From NCBI GenBank assembly GCA_964211495.1, contig CAXORL010000001.1, positions 1,116,001 to 1,180,000 of the forward strand: a stretch of 64,000 bases of DNA, in the 5' to 3' direction. The notes below the pieces were generated by a model. That model had not been told where the DNA came from, made no database searches, and saw only the letters and a list, made by a program, of their open reading frames with translations. Shown here in pieces: positions 44,949 through 53,914 of this stretch. The position numbers and the translations under genes are program-made. Numbering within the stretch: the stretch's first letter is position 1; each line of letters begins with the position of its first letter. This stretch comes from Faucicola osloensis_B (lineage in GTDB: Bacteria; Pseudomonadota; Gammaproteobacteria; Pseudomonadales; Moraxellaceae).

Positions 44949-46280
44949 TTACCAGTAAAGCACCCAGCCGCTATTGACATCCACACGACTATCGTTATTA
45001 AGCTTGTCTTTGAGCGCCAAGGCAGCGACTTTGCCTTTTTCTGGACCTACGACGATACGTACCCCTTTACTGGTTTGGGTGGTTTTGACTTTGTAGCCTG
45101 CCGCTTGTAATTTTTGGGTGATTTCACTGGCTTTTTTTTGGTCGGTTGCCAAGGCAACTTGTACCCCAAACGTACCTTTAACATCCGTTTGGTTCACCGT
45201 CTGACGCGCCTGCCTTAAATTATCTTGTGCCGCTTGGAATGCTTGTTTTTTCTGGGCTTGTTGCTGAGCTTCTAATTTTTTTTGGGCGATTTCTTGTTGA
45301 CGTTTTTGCTCTTTTAACTGCTCTTCTTGCTTTTTGCGAGCGATTTCTTGCTGTTTTTGCTGCGCTTTTTGCGCGGCTTCTTGTTTTTTACGGGCGACTT
45401 CTTGCTGCTGCTGCAGTAGCGCCTGTTGCTTTTTTTGTTCAGCTTCTTGCTTTTTGCGAGTAATCTCATTTTGATGTTGTTGCTCTCGCGCTTGGGCTTG
45501 CTGGGTGATACGGTTGACTTGTGCCGCAGTCGGGATGGTGATGTTTTGCCCGACACGTAAGTTGCTGGAGGTGTTGAGATTATTGACGCTTGCCAATACG
45601 TCGACTGGCACATTGTAGCGACGTGACAACCCTATCAACCCATCGCCTGCCTTAACTTGATAGGCACCAGAATTATTAGGGGTTGTTTTTGCCGCGGGCT
45701 GCGGCTGTGCGGCGACAGGTGCTGCCACTGTGGGCTTTGGCGTAGCTACAATTTGCGCAGTATTTTGGGTTTTCGCAGCGCTTTGGGTCTGTGCGCTAAT
45801 TTGTACGCTATTGGGTACTGCAGCTTGTGTTGGTGGTGGGGCGGCGACTGTGTCAACGGGTCGGGGCTTTACTACAGGTTGGGTAATCGCGGTCACTGAG
45901 CTGGCAACCACCGAATTGGTATTGGCGGCATTTTTGTTGGCATACAGTTGATTTTCAGCACGGCTACGCGCCAAAGCTTCGGCTTCAATCCGCTGTTGCT
46001 CAGTCATGTATTGCTGGGCTTGTTGTTCTTGCGCAGCGACCCGTTGCTCCCGTTCTTTTTGTTTTTGCGCCAGTAAATTTTTTTCGGTTGCGATATCCGC
46101 GGTGAGCGGCTCGTTGCTGATTGCAGATTGTTTATCTGTCGTGGGTTTAGCGATAACTTGTTGGCTATTGGCTGCAGGTTTGGCAGGCGCGTTCAAGACT
46201 TGGTGCATAGTGGCATATAACAACACGCTACCGCCTAACAATACCGTTGTACCCAATAATGCTTGCTTAGAAAATTTCAT
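44949..46280 (-). CDS. LysM and SPOR domain envelope protein
   Basis: 443 residues. An N-terminal membrane anchor (about 7-24) comes first. Low-complexity Gln/Ala/Pro-rich sequence follows to about 205, then a LysM domain (YQVKAGDGLIGLSRRYNVPV to LRVGQNITIP, 207-250). A strongly charged Lys/Gln/Glu coiled coil (255-360) leads to a C-terminal SPOR domain (370-443, FGVQVALATDQKKASEITQKL). Both modules bind peptidoglycan, so it should act at the septum or cell wall. It occupies the folC-dedD position of other gammaproteobacteria, but DedD lacks LysM. Confidence 0.8.
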   Translation of the reverse strand: MKFSKQALLGTTVLLGGSVLLYATMHQVLNAPAKPAANSQQVIAKPTTDKQSAISNEPLTADIATEKNLLAQKQKEREQRVAAQEQQAQQYMTEQQRIEAEALARSRAENQLYANKNAANTNSVVASSVTAITQPVVKPRPVDTVAAPPPTQAAVPNSVQISAQTQSAAKTQNTAQIVATPKPTVAAPVAAQPQPAAKTTPNNSGAYQVKAGDGLIGLSRRYNVPVDVLASVNNLNTSSNLRVGQNITIPTAAQVNRITQQAQAREQQHQNEITRKKQEAEQKKQQALLQQQQEVARKKQEAAQKAQQKQQEIARKKQEEQLKEQKRQQEIAQKKLEAQQQAQKKQAFQAAQDNLRQARQTVNQTDVKGTFGVQVALATDQKKASEITQKLQAAGYKVKTTQTSKGVRIVVGPEKGKVAALALKDKLNNDSRVDVNSGWVLYW

Positions 46281-46442
46281 GCCAATTACCCTAATTTATG
46301 TGTCTTGATAAATGATTTTTTCAACCTATAAAAATCAACGAATTTTGACTAATCATAGCAAAATTCGCGTTAGCAGTTTTTACCATTGTTGAGATATTAA
46401 CTGAAAATTTTGAAAAGTAAAATCATTTGACGCACAAATTCG

Positions 46443-47792
46443 TTATTCACTGAGTGATTGGCTGGTCAGTACACCGCTGATGGTATAAAAAGAACCACAC
46501 ACCAAAATCAGGTCATTCTCTTGGCTTTGGTCAATCACCGATTGGGTCGCCAAATTCAAATCCTCAAAAACACGTACAGAATTAAAATAGCGTGGTAACA
46601 GCTCAGTTAAGCGTTCTTGGCTACTGGCTCTAGGGTGAGATATAACGCCGCTGTGAACACTGTCAATCGGCATCACCGTCTGGGAGAATTGCTGTAGCTG
46701 CGCGAGTACAGGGTCGATGTCTTTATCAGCGAGCATGGATATGACCAAATGCAATTTGGCGGTTGGATGCTGGCGTTGGTAAGCATGTACATACGGCGTC
46801 AACTGCTTGAGCAAAAATTGCATCCCATGCTCATTGTGGGCAACGTCAAACACCCATTGGCGAGCTGACATGCGTCTGCTGTCAAAACGCCCTGCCAATT
46901 TTACTTTCGGTAACGCAGTTTGGATGTGGTCTTGGGTTATGGTCAATGGGCTAGCTAAGAGGGCGGTAATAGCCGCTGCAGTATTATGCAAAGACAAATT
47001 GGGCATAGGCAACGATAAAGTCACCGCGCTATTGCTATATTGCCATGTCGCTGCCGCCTCAGTATGGCGGTAGCCATAATCTTTGCCATACTGTAGCAAA
47101 TGGGCATGGTGCTGTGCAATCAAGGGCGGGATGGTCGATGGCATATCGGCTTCGCCATATACCAATGTGAGGTTGTCACGCAAAATACCGGCTTTTTCTG
47201 CAGCGATTTTTTCACGGGTGTCGCCGAGCCATTCGACATGGTCGATACCCACATTGGTAATCACCGCAAGGTTTGGTTCGATGACATTGACGACATCGAG
47301 GCGGCCGCCTAACCCCACCTCCAATACCCAGACATCACAGTGGTTTTGGGCAAAAATCAAAAACGCGGCAAGCGTCGTCATTTCAAAAAATGACAGTGTC
47401 AACCCACAATCCACTCTCGCCTGCTCGATTTTGGCAAACGCATCAATCAGGGTTTGGTCATCGACCATTTCTCCATTGATTCTGACACGCTCGTTAAACA
47501 CCAGTAAATGCGGCGATTGATACAAAGCGGTTTTATAGCCTGCTTGTTGGCAGATCTCGGCAATAGTGGCGGTGGTTGAACCTTTGCCATTGGTGCCTGC
47601 CACGGTAAACACAAAGGCATCGGTTTGCTTTATACCCAATGCTTGAAATACGGGTAGCACCCGCTCAAGTCCCATATCAATCGCGGACACATGGATGCCT
47701 TGCATGTAGTTTAGCCACTCGGTTAACGAGCTTGAAACGCTAGGCGGCAATGGGGATGGTGAGGGTGCGGCGGGTAAGCTTGACTGTTGCAT
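46443..47792 (-). CDS. folC: Dihydrofolate/folylpolyglutamate synthase FolC
   Basis: 449 residues. Mur-ligase fold: P-loop TNGKGSTTATIAEI (about 67-80), SPHL and NERVRING motifs, DHVEWLGDT, and a C-terminal domain reading FDVAHNEHGM. It adds glutamate to dihydropteroate and folates. A 20-residue Ser/Pro-rich N-terminus precedes the usual LTEWLNYMQ. It lies 24 bp after accD and was probably co-transcribed with it, as is common. Confidence 0.96.
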   Translation of the reverse strand: MQQSSLPAAPSPSPLPPSVSSSLTEWLNYMQGIHVSAIDMGLERVLPVFQALGIKQTDAFVFTVAGTNGKGSTTATIAEICQQAGYKTALYQSPHLLVFNERVRINGEMVDDQTLIDAFAKIEQARVDCGLTLSFFEMTTLAAFLIFAQNHCDVWVLEVGLGGRLDVVNVIEPNLAVITNVGIDHVEWLGDTREKIAAEKAGILRDNLTLVYGEADMPSTIPPLIAQHHAHLLQYGKDYGYRHTEAAATWQYSNSAVTLSLPMPNLSLHNTAAAITALLASPLTITQDHIQTALPKVKLAGRFDSRRMSARQWVFDVAHNEHGMQFLLKQLTPYVHAYQRQHPTAKLHLVISMLADKDIDPVLAQLQQFSQTVMPIDSVHSGVISHPRASSQERLTELLPRYFNSVRVFEDLNLATQSVIDQSQENDLILVCGSFYTISGVLTSQSLSE

Positions 47793-47816
47793 GGATAAAA
47801 CCGTGATAATAATGAA

Positions 47817-48722
47817 TTAGTGAGCCTGACGAAAATAGGTCATTTTCTTGAGTAAGCGATGAATCGTTTCTTTCATTTGTAGACGATGGACGACCTGATC
47901 GACCACACCATGCTCTGCCAAAAACTCAGCGCGCTGGAAGGGCTCGCCCAGCACCTCGCGAACGGTTTGTTCAATCACCCGTTTGCCCGCAAAACCAATC
48001 ATGGCTTTGGGCTCCGCCAAATGGATATCGCCTAACATCGCAAGCGATGCCGTCACACCGCCATACACAGGATTGGTCAGTACCACAATATAAGGAATAT
48101 TGGCGTGTTTGAGTTTCTCAATCGCTGCGGCAGTACGCGCCATTTGCATGAGAGATAACAAACCCTCTTGCATACGGGCACCACCCGATGCGGCAAAACA
48201 CACCAGCGGGATTTGTTCTTTAAGTGCCGTCTCGGCAGCGAGCACAAATCGATCGCCTACCACAGAACCCATGGAGCCACCCATAAAAGCAAAATCAAAC
48301 GCACAAGCCACCACGGGTAGCCGCTGGAGTTTACCTTTCATGACGATAAGCGCTTCGGTTTCGCCTGTCTTGGCTTGCGCTTCGCTCATCCGTGTTGGGT
48401 AAGGTTTGCTATCGACAAAGTGTAATGGATTGCCTGCTTGGTACTGCTGCCCTAGCTCGTCATCCACTTGGTCAAAAAACCAGTTCAGACGCGTGCGGGC
48501 GGTCATGCTAAGATGTTCATCACACGATGGGCACACATAATTATTAAAAATTAGCGCTGTATTGGTGATGATTGAATTACAGTTGGGACATTGAGTCGAT
48601 GGTTCGGTCTCAACCGCCGTCAGTATTTGCTTGGCACGCGGCTTGATGGTCGGTAATGGGCGTTTTAACCAAGTTTCTTCCAGTGTCTGTCCCATCGGTT
48701 GAGGCTTCATATCAGTGCTCAT
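47817..48722 (-). CDS. accD: Acetyl-CoA carboxylase carboxyltransferase beta subunit AccD
   Basis: 301 residues. The zinc ribbon has four Cys (CPNC at about 44-47 and CPSC about 20 residues later). The carboxyltransferase core includes FMGGSMGSVVGDRF and FAASGGARMQEG with the oxyanion glycines, and MIGFAGKRVIEQTV. It works with AccA to make malonyl-CoA. Upstream of folC. Confidence 0.98.
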   Translation of the reverse strand: MSTDMKPQPMGQTLEETWLKRPLPTIKPRAKQILTAVETEPSTQCPNCNSIITNTALIFNNYVCPSCDEHLSMTARTRLNWFFDQVDDELGQQYQAGNPLHFVDSKPYPTRMSEAQAKTGETEALIVMKGKLQRLPVVACAFDFAFMGGSMGSVVGDRFVLAAETALKEQIPLVCFAASGGARMQEGLLSLMQMARTAAAIEKLKHANIPYIVVLTNPVYGGVTASLAMLGDIHLAEPKAMIGFAGKRVIEQTVREVLGEPFQRAEFLAEHGVVDQVVHRLQMKETIHRLLKKMTYFRQAH

Positions 48723-48870
48723 AATAAGTCCCTATTAACAGTGCAATTTAAGAATGCTATTGAATAGTAGTTGTTTGAGTGTACAAGTGCAAACTCATTT
48801 TATAATGCGTATGCTAACTGATTTTAGCAATAAATGAAATGATTAACCTCAAATACCTCAAACCATTCTG

Positions 48871-49689
48871 TCACTCAAGACTGTCAATCGCTTCTCTTAG
48901 CTCATCCATTTTATCTAAGATGGCTTTTTTGGCATGAGCGATTTTTTGTTCATCATTGCCGACATCCGCAAAGTTTTTCACCAGCTCACTACCGACAATC
49001 ACGCCATCCGCATATTGTCCGACTGCTTTTGCCGATGCACCATCACGAATACCAAAACCAACACACACAGGCAAGGCAGTTTGTGATTTAATCGCTTGGA
49101 CGTGTTCGCCCACATCTTGGGCATCCAATGCTTTTGAGCCTGTCACACCTTTGACCGATACATAATAGATAAAACCACCGCCATGTTTTAGCACTTGCTC
49201 ACGGCGTTCTGGCAAGGTGGTTGGCGCAAGTAAAAAGATTTCGTTCATTGCGGAATTGGCGAGTTTTTGGGTAAAATCGCCCGCTTCTTGTGGCGGTAAA
49301 TCGACCATCAAAACACCGTCAATCCCTGCATCTTGACAAAGGCTGATAAACTTGTCGTAACCGATGATTTCAATCGGATTCAGATAGCCCATGACTAGCA
49401 CTGGCGTGGTGGTGTTGGTTTTACGAAACGCTTTTACCATCTCAATCGCTTGGCGAGTACTGGTGCCGCCTGCTAATGCGCGCTCGCCTGCTAGTGCGAT
49501 GGTCTCACCGTCTGCCATGGGGTCGGAAAATGGCAAGCCAACTTCGATGACGTCTGCGCCGTGGTCAACGAGTTCATGCAGTAAGCTGACGGTAACACTT
49601 GGGTTTGGGTCGCCTGCCATCACATAGGGAATTAAAGCTTTTTTGTTTTGCTCTCGCAATGTGTTAAAGGTGGTTTCAATTCGGGTCAT
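48871..49689 (-). CDS. trpA: Tryptophan synthase alpha subunit TrpA
   Basis: 272 residues. The catalytic Glu in DVIEVGLPFSDP and Asp in DPMADG are intact. The phosphate-binding FGIRDG and GVIVGSELV segments are present. It cleaves indole-3-glycerol phosphate and passes indole to TrpB. It is separated from trpB by an NADAR pseudogene and a small ORF that overlap one another. Confidence 0.98.
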   Translation of the reverse strand: MTRIETTFNTLREQNKKALIPYVMAGDPNPSVTVSLLHELVDHGADVIEVGLPFSDPMADGETIALAGERALAGGTSTRQAIEMVKAFRKTNTTTPVLVMGYLNPIEIIGYDKFISLCQDAGIDGVLMVDLPPQEAGDFTQKLANSAMNEIFLLAPTTLPERREQVLKHGGGFIYYVSVKGVTGSKALDAQDVGEHVQAIKSQTALPVCVGFGIRDGASAKAVGQYADGVIVGSELVKNFADVGNDEQKIAHAKKAILDKMDELREAIDSLE

Positions 49690-49718
49690 ATTTTACTCAC
49701 TTAATCTATTTCAAATTT

Positions 49719-50075
49719 TTAACGCCATTCTACTGTCGTTTCATCAATTCTTGGAAAGCCTATAAACTGTTTCCCATTACTCAATATAATTAACCAATTT
49801 TCACGCTTATCATAAAGATGAGCATCTATTTCTTCATCAGTAATATTTAAACTCAATTGTAATTCATCTAATTTTTGGTCTTGCTCATCATCACTTAATG
49901 AATCATCTGTCCAAAAATCACTATCGCAAAATTGTGAAATTTTTATTAATTTGGCTAATAGTTGCTTATTAGAAAAAGTGTGGCGACCTACAAACCAAGG
50001 GGTTGCATAGCTAATCTGATTAATATCTGCTAAATAATTACCTTCAAAATAGAGTTTCGCTGAATAATTATCCAT
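49719..50075 (-). CDS. Small acidic protein of unknown function in the trp cluster
   Basis: 118 residues; I do not recognise it. Acidic, with DDSLSDDEQDQKLDELQLSL in the middle, several aromatic residues and no signal peptide or membrane segment. It overlaps the end of the NADAR pseudogene by 8 bp and lies 29 bp before trpA, so it appears to be a translated member of this transcription unit. Codon use is more AT-rich than trpA and trpB, which hints at later acquisition. Confidence 0.55.
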   Translation of the reverse strand: MDNYSAKLYFEGNYLADINQISYATPWFVGRHTFSNKQLLAKLIKISQFCDSDFWTDDSLSDDEQDQKLDELQLSLNITDEEIDAHLYDKRENWLIILSNGKQFIGFPRIDETTVEWR

Positions 50076-50613
50076 TTAAACTATCCCTAATAACCATTAG
50101 AGCAAACCCCAATAAATTTAAGCCATTCCAATTCAGCGGATTGGCGATGTTTTCATCATCTTTTGCCAAGCCTACGCCCCAAATTTTATCCACAGGACTG
50201 GCTTCTACCAACACACGATTTCCCGTAGCAAGCAAAAACGCCTTTAACTCATCATGTTGGCTAAACTTGGCTAAATTGCCTTTTACCACAATGTCAAAAC
50301 GGTGTTCATTCCACATTTTTTCATCAAAATTGGCAACTTTTCACCCTAGCTTTTTGGCTAGTTTTGGGTGACTTGAGTGAATAATTTGCTCAAAAACTGC
50401 CATATCGCCAAAAAATTTTGCCTTTTGAGCCATCATGTAATGCTCGGCAGTCGGATACCGTACGCCATCGACCACAAACGGCGAATCGTACCATTGGCTA
50501 AAACAGGCGTTTGACACCTGTCCGTCTGCTCGTGGCGTATGTCCCCAAAAATATAGGAATTTAAGGTTTTTCTTGGCTCGATATTCGCTAATCAACCAGT
50601 CTAAATCATACAT
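50068..50613 (-). pseudogene. NADAR-family (YbiA-like) gene with an in-frame stop
   Basis: Two segments in the same reading frame make one NADAR protein of about 181 codons. The N-terminal part (50341-50613) has LKFLYFWGHTP, CFSQWYDSPFVVDG and PTAEHYMMAQKAKFFGD. The C-terminal part (from 50340) has MWNEHRFDIVVKGNLAKFSQ, VLVEASPVDKIWGVG and NWNGLNLLGFALM. They are separated by one TGA (50341-50343) where the family usually has Arg or Lys, so a single CGA-to-TGA change would explain it. NADAR proteins remove ADP-ribose or hydrolyse riboflavin-pathway intermediates. The ATG overlaps the trpB stop as TAATG. A sequencing error cannot be excluded. Confidence 0.85.
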
Positions 50614-51839
50614 TAAACTTCAATCCCATCACGTTTCATGACGGTATGCAAATCCTTATCCCCACGACCCGACAGATTGACAATAATCGACTGGTCTTTG
50701 CTCATGGTTTTGGCAAGTTTCAACGCATACGCAATGGCGTGCGAGCTTTCTAGTGCAGGAATAATGCCTTCTTTTTGGGTACATTCACGAAATCCCACCA
50801 TCGCTTCTTCATCGGTACAAGGTACATACTGCACACGGTCGATATCTTTTAAGAAACTATGCTCAGGACCCACACCAGGATAATCAAGCCCTGCCGAAAT
50901 CGAATGGGTACCCAAAATCTGCCCATCATCATCCGCCATCAAATACGTGCGGTTGCCGTGTAATACGCCCACTCGACCGACGGTAAGCGGTGCAGCATGG
51001 TTGCCTGTCTCGACACCATCGCCGCCGGCTTCGATACCATACATTTTGACGTCTTTATCATTTAAAAAGTCATAAAACAATCCGATGGCATTACTACCGC
51101 CACCGACACAAGCGACCAATGCATCGGGCAGTTTGCCTGTTTTTTGGTAGTGTTGTAGTTTGGCTTCTTTGCCGATAATGGCTTGAAAGTCACGCACCAG
51201 CATGGGATATGGGTGCGGACCTGCGACAGTGCCAATGACATAATAAGTGCTATCGACATTGGTGACCCAGTCACGCATGGCTTCATTCATGGCGTCTTTG
51301 AGCGTGCGAGTACCCGATGTGACAGGTACCACTGTTGCGCCCAGTAGCCGCATACGATACACATTCATGGCTTGGCGTTCGACATCATCTGCGCCCATAT
51401 ACACCACGCACTCTAATCCAAGACGCGCCGCGATGGTGGCAGTTGCTACGCCATGTTGCCCTGCGCCTGTCTCGGCAATGATGCGCTTTTTGCCGACCAT
51501 TTTGGCAAGCAAGGCTTGACCGATGGTGTTGTTGACTTTGTGAGCGCCTGTGTGGTTCAAGTCTTCACGTTTAAGATAAATCTGCGCGCCACCGATATCA
51601 TCACTTAAGCGCTTAGCATGATAAAGTGGCGTTGGTCTGCCGACATAATTGACCAAGTCGTCTTGAAAGGCTTTCCAAAACTCGGGGTCAGCTTTGGCAG
51701 TGTTATAGATATGCTCAAGTTGTTCCAGTGCCGCCATCAGGGTTTCAGAGACAAAGCGTCCCCCATGAATGCCAAAATGTCCGCTGGCATCTGGGTATTG
51801 ATTGAAGTCTTTTACTTCAGTTGGGTTTTGAATGTTCAT
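50613..51839 (-). CDS. trpB: Tryptophan synthase beta subunit TrpB
   Basis: 408 residues. The PLP-binding Lys is in HTGAHKVNNTIGQ (about residue 98), the phosphate-binding loop is CVGGGSNAIG, and the C-terminal segment reads LSGRGDKDLHTV. It condenses indole with serine. A short N-terminal extension precedes the conserved GHFGIHGGRFVSE. Its stop overlaps the start of the NADAR pseudogene. Confidence 0.98.
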   Translation of the reverse strand: MNIQNPTEVKDFNQYPDASGHFGIHGGRFVSETLMAALEQLEHIYNTAKADPEFWKAFQDDLVNYVGRPTPLYHAKRLSDDIGGAQIYLKREDLNHTGAHKVNNTIGQALLAKMVGKKRIIAETGAGQHGVATATIAARLGLECVVYMGADDVERQAMNVYRMRLLGATVVPVTSGTRTLKDAMNEAMRDWVTNVDSTYYVIGTVAGPHPYPMLVRDFQAIIGKEAKLQHYQKTGKLPDALVACVGGGSNAIGLFYDFLNDKDVKMYGIEAGGDGVETGNHAAPLTVGRVGVLHGNRTYLMADDDGQILGTHSISAGLDYPGVGPEHSFLKDIDRVQYVPCTDEEAMVGFRECTQKEGIIPALESSHAIAYALKLAKTMSKDQSIIVNLSGRGDKDLHTVMKRDGIEV

Positions 51840-51855
51840 TATTTTCTCTCTAATT

Positions 51856-52608
51856 TTATAAATCTTTAACGACTTTTAAACCTGCAAAGGTCTGTGCGGT
51901 TGGCATGACTTCGATACGGTTGATATTGACGTGTTTGGGCTGTTCAATCAGCCATGCCACCATATTGGCGATATCTTGTGGGGTGACATATTGCACGCTG
52001 TCATAAACTTGGGCGGCTTTGGCGTTATCGCCATGAAAACGAATATTGCTAAACTCTGTGCCACCACATAGTCCTGGCTCGATATTACTGACACGAATAT
52101 TTTTACCGACCAAATCGGCACGTAAGTTTAGGCTAAACTGTGTCACAAAGGCTTTGGTCGCGCCATACACATTACCACCAAAATACGGATAATTACCTGC
52201 GGTTGAGCTTAAATTAATAATGTAGCCGTCGTTGTTGGCGACCATGAAAGGTAAAATTTCATGGGTTAAATGAATCAAACCTAAAATATTGGTATTGACC
52301 ATTTGTTGCCAATCGGCAAAGTCTGTTTTATCCGCGGGTTCAAGCCCGAGTGCCAATCCTGCGTTATTGACTAGCACATCAATGTGATTGCGTAAATCAG
52401 TCGGTAACGCTTGTAGCGCGGTTTTGGTAGCTTGTAGGTCGGCAATGTCAAAAGCTAATGGGATAAAGTTGTCGCCCAGTTGGGTCTGTAGTTCGTCCAG
52501 TTTTTCTTGGCGTCTGCCAGTGCCGATGACGGTATGACCTTTTGAGATGAGTAATTCGGCAATCGCCTTGCCAAACCCTGCGGTTACGCCTGTGACCAAG
52601 ATATTCAT
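51856..52608 (-). CDS. Short-chain dehydrogenase/reductase (YdfG-like)
   Basis: 250 residues, classical SDR. The cofactor motif is TGVTAGFGKAI (about 6-16), followed by GRRQEKLDEL (suits NADP), the NNAG motif and the catalytic Ser/Tyr/Lys as INLSSTAG and YGATKAF. Closest in look to NADP-dependent 3-hydroxy acid dehydrogenase YdfG (serine/3-hydroxypropionate type). It sits between trpF and trpB. Its promoter carries a strong palindrome (52643-52662), so it is probably regulated separately from the trp genes. Confidence 0.88.
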   Translation of the reverse strand: MNILVTGVTAGFGKAIAELLISKGHTVIGTGRRQEKLDELQTQLGDNFIPLAFDIADLQATKTALQALPTDLRNHIDVLVNNAGLALGLEPADKTDFADWQQMVNTNILGLIHLTHEILPFMVANNDGYIINLSSTAGNYPYFGGNVYGATKAFVTQFSLNLRADLVGKNIRVSNIEPGLCGGTEFSNIRFHGDNAKAAQVYDSVQYVTPQDIANMVAWLIEQPKHVNINRIEVMPTAQTFAGLKVVKDL

Positions 52609-52640
52609 AGTAATTCGTCCATCATAAAGTCTTACGTTCT

Positions 52641-52668
52641 ATTATACTAGTACGTTAGTATATACCAA
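52641..52668 (-). promoter_or_regulatory. SDR promoter with embedded operator palindrome
   Basis: On the minus strand TTGGTA (52663-52668) and TATAAT (52641-52646) are 16 bp apart. The space between is filled by the perfect inverted repeat TATACTA-N6-TAGTATA (52643-52662). An operator sitting on the -10/-35 spacer implies a repressor, perhaps of the HxlR or TetR type; none is encoded nearby. Confidence 0.6.
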
Positions 52669-52702
52669 TTTATTTGAAAAGCAATCTTTATCCTTACAGG
52701 AT

Positions 52703-53347
52703 TTATTTGCGAGTTTGTTCAATAAATTTTTGCATTTTCGCCAAACTTTTCACCCCTTTTGCTGACTCAATGCCGCCACTCACATCCACACCGTAGACAC
52801 TGGTTTTGGCAATCGCTTCGCCCACGTTATCCGCCGTTAAACCCCCAGCCAAAATGATCGGTAAAGGTGAATTTTTAGGGATTTTATCCCAATCAAAGCT
52901 ATCACCTGTACCGCCAAATTTATCGGGATGATAGGCATCAAGCAGCACGCTACACGCGCCAAAGTCTTTAAGCTCTTGGATTTGTGCGACAATCGTCTCC
53001 GGGGTGTCATCATGGCTGATGCGTAATGCCTTTATCCAGCGTTTATTGATTCTATCCGCCATCAGCTTGCATTCTCGCGGCGATTCATCCCCGTGAAACT
53101 GCACGATATCAAACGGCACGTGATGCGATAGATAAACCAATTCTTGCTCGGGCATATTGACCACCAATGCCACCACCGTGGTAAACGCAGGCACCGCTTT
53201 GGCAAGCTCACAGGCTTGCTCGGCGGTCACTGCTCGCGGACTTGGCTCATAAAATACAAAACCCACCGCATCGACGCCAAGATTGACCGCATTTGTAATA
53301 TCTTCAATTTGGGTAAAGCCACAAAATTTGACCGCTGTATTTTTCAT
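52703..53347 (-). CDS. trpF: Phosphoribosylanthranilate isomerase TrpF
   Basis: 214 residues from the ATG at 53347. The catalytic Cys9 (KFCGFT) and Asp137 (LLDAYHPDKFGGTG) are present, and the phosphate-binding ILAGGL and GVDVSGGIE motifs are intact. It performs an Amadori rearrangement in tryptophan synthesis. A longer frame from 53404 would run through the terminator of the upstream operon, so I reject it. First of the trp genes here. Confidence 0.97.
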   Translation of the reverse strand: MKNTAVKFCGFTQIEDITNAVNLGVDAVGFVFYEPSPRAVTAEQACELAKAVPAFTTVVALVVNMPEQELVYLSHHVPFDIVQFHGDESPRECKLMADRINKRWIKALRISHDDTPETIVAQIQELKDFGACSVLLDAYHPDKFGGTGDSFDWDKIPKNSPLPIILAGGLTADNVGEAIAKTSVYGVDVSGGIESAKGVKSLAKMQKFIEQTRK

Positions 53348-53388
53348 TGAGTTGTGTTTGTCTTGAGAATGATAAAAGCTAGTATAAC

Positions 53389-53417
53389 GAAAAAAGGCAC
53401 CCAAACGGATGCCTTTT
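53389..53417 (-). terminator. Terminator of the MBL-DUF2892 operon
   Basis: AAAAGGCA and TGCCTTTT form an 8-bp stem around a 10-nt loop with T-run on the minus strand, 60 bp past the DUF2892 gene. It separates it from trpF. Confidence 0.8.
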
Positions 53418-53476
53418 CTCAGTCTTTTATTAGGCTATAACGAATGTCACATTCGCTTAAATTAAAGCCGCCTAGA

Positions 53477-53896
53477 TTAAGCCTCTTTTTTTTCCGATTG
53501 TTCTGACTTTTCCGCTTTGTCTGCATGGTCAGCTTTCTTGGCGTCTGGAAGTTCTTCTATTTTTTCCTGAGCAGTCTCTTTAAGCGTGGCTGCTTTTTCT
53601 TGAACTGTTTCTTTTAAGGTTTCAGCTGTTTGCATGACACTATCAATCACGGTGCTTTTGTCATTAGCGCTATCTTTCGCATGATCTTTTGATTGCGCTT
53701 TAGAGTGTTTTTTGCTATCTGCTGATTTGGCGGTGTTGATACCCAGCATGCTATAACAAGGACAATGACCTGTCGCCCCTGAAATTAAAGGCGCTAGGGC
53801 TAATAATTTCATTTTTTTTGATTTTGACGATTTTAAGATTGCAAGACCCGCAATCACGCGCGCGATACGCTCTTTGTTGCCCACATTGGTTTTCAT
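53477..53896 (-). CDS. DUF2892 (YgaP C-terminal-like) protein with charged tail
   Basis: 139 residues. The first 50 residues are the DUF2892 pattern (NVGNKERIARVIAGLAIL, then LLALAPLISGATGHCPCYSMLGIN) with two short hydrophobic stretches and a CPC motif. Residues 55-139 are a Lys/Asp/Ala/Glu-rich tail with repeated TLKETVQEK units, likely helical. DUF2892 domains are often fused to rhodaneses or co-encoded with persulfide enzymes. It lies 18 bp after the MBL gene in the same operon. The long tail is unusual. Confidence 0.75.
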   Translation of the reverse strand: MKTNVGNKERIARVIAGLAILKSSKSKKMKLLALAPLISGATGHCPCYSMLGINTAKSADSKKHSKAQSKDHAKDSANDKSTVIDSVMQTAETLKETVQEKAATLKETAQEKIEELPDAKKADHADKAEKSEQSEKKEA

Positions 53897-53914
53897 TTAT
53901 TCTTCTTCCTTATT

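Noticed and set aside
45227..46308. Several frames opposite the LysM-SPOR gene
   Set aside because: They arise from the low-complexity Lys/Gln/Ala codons of the real gene.
53348..53404. Longer TrpF start giving 19 extra residues
   Set aside because: The extension runs into the stem of the upstream terminator and is not conserved in character.
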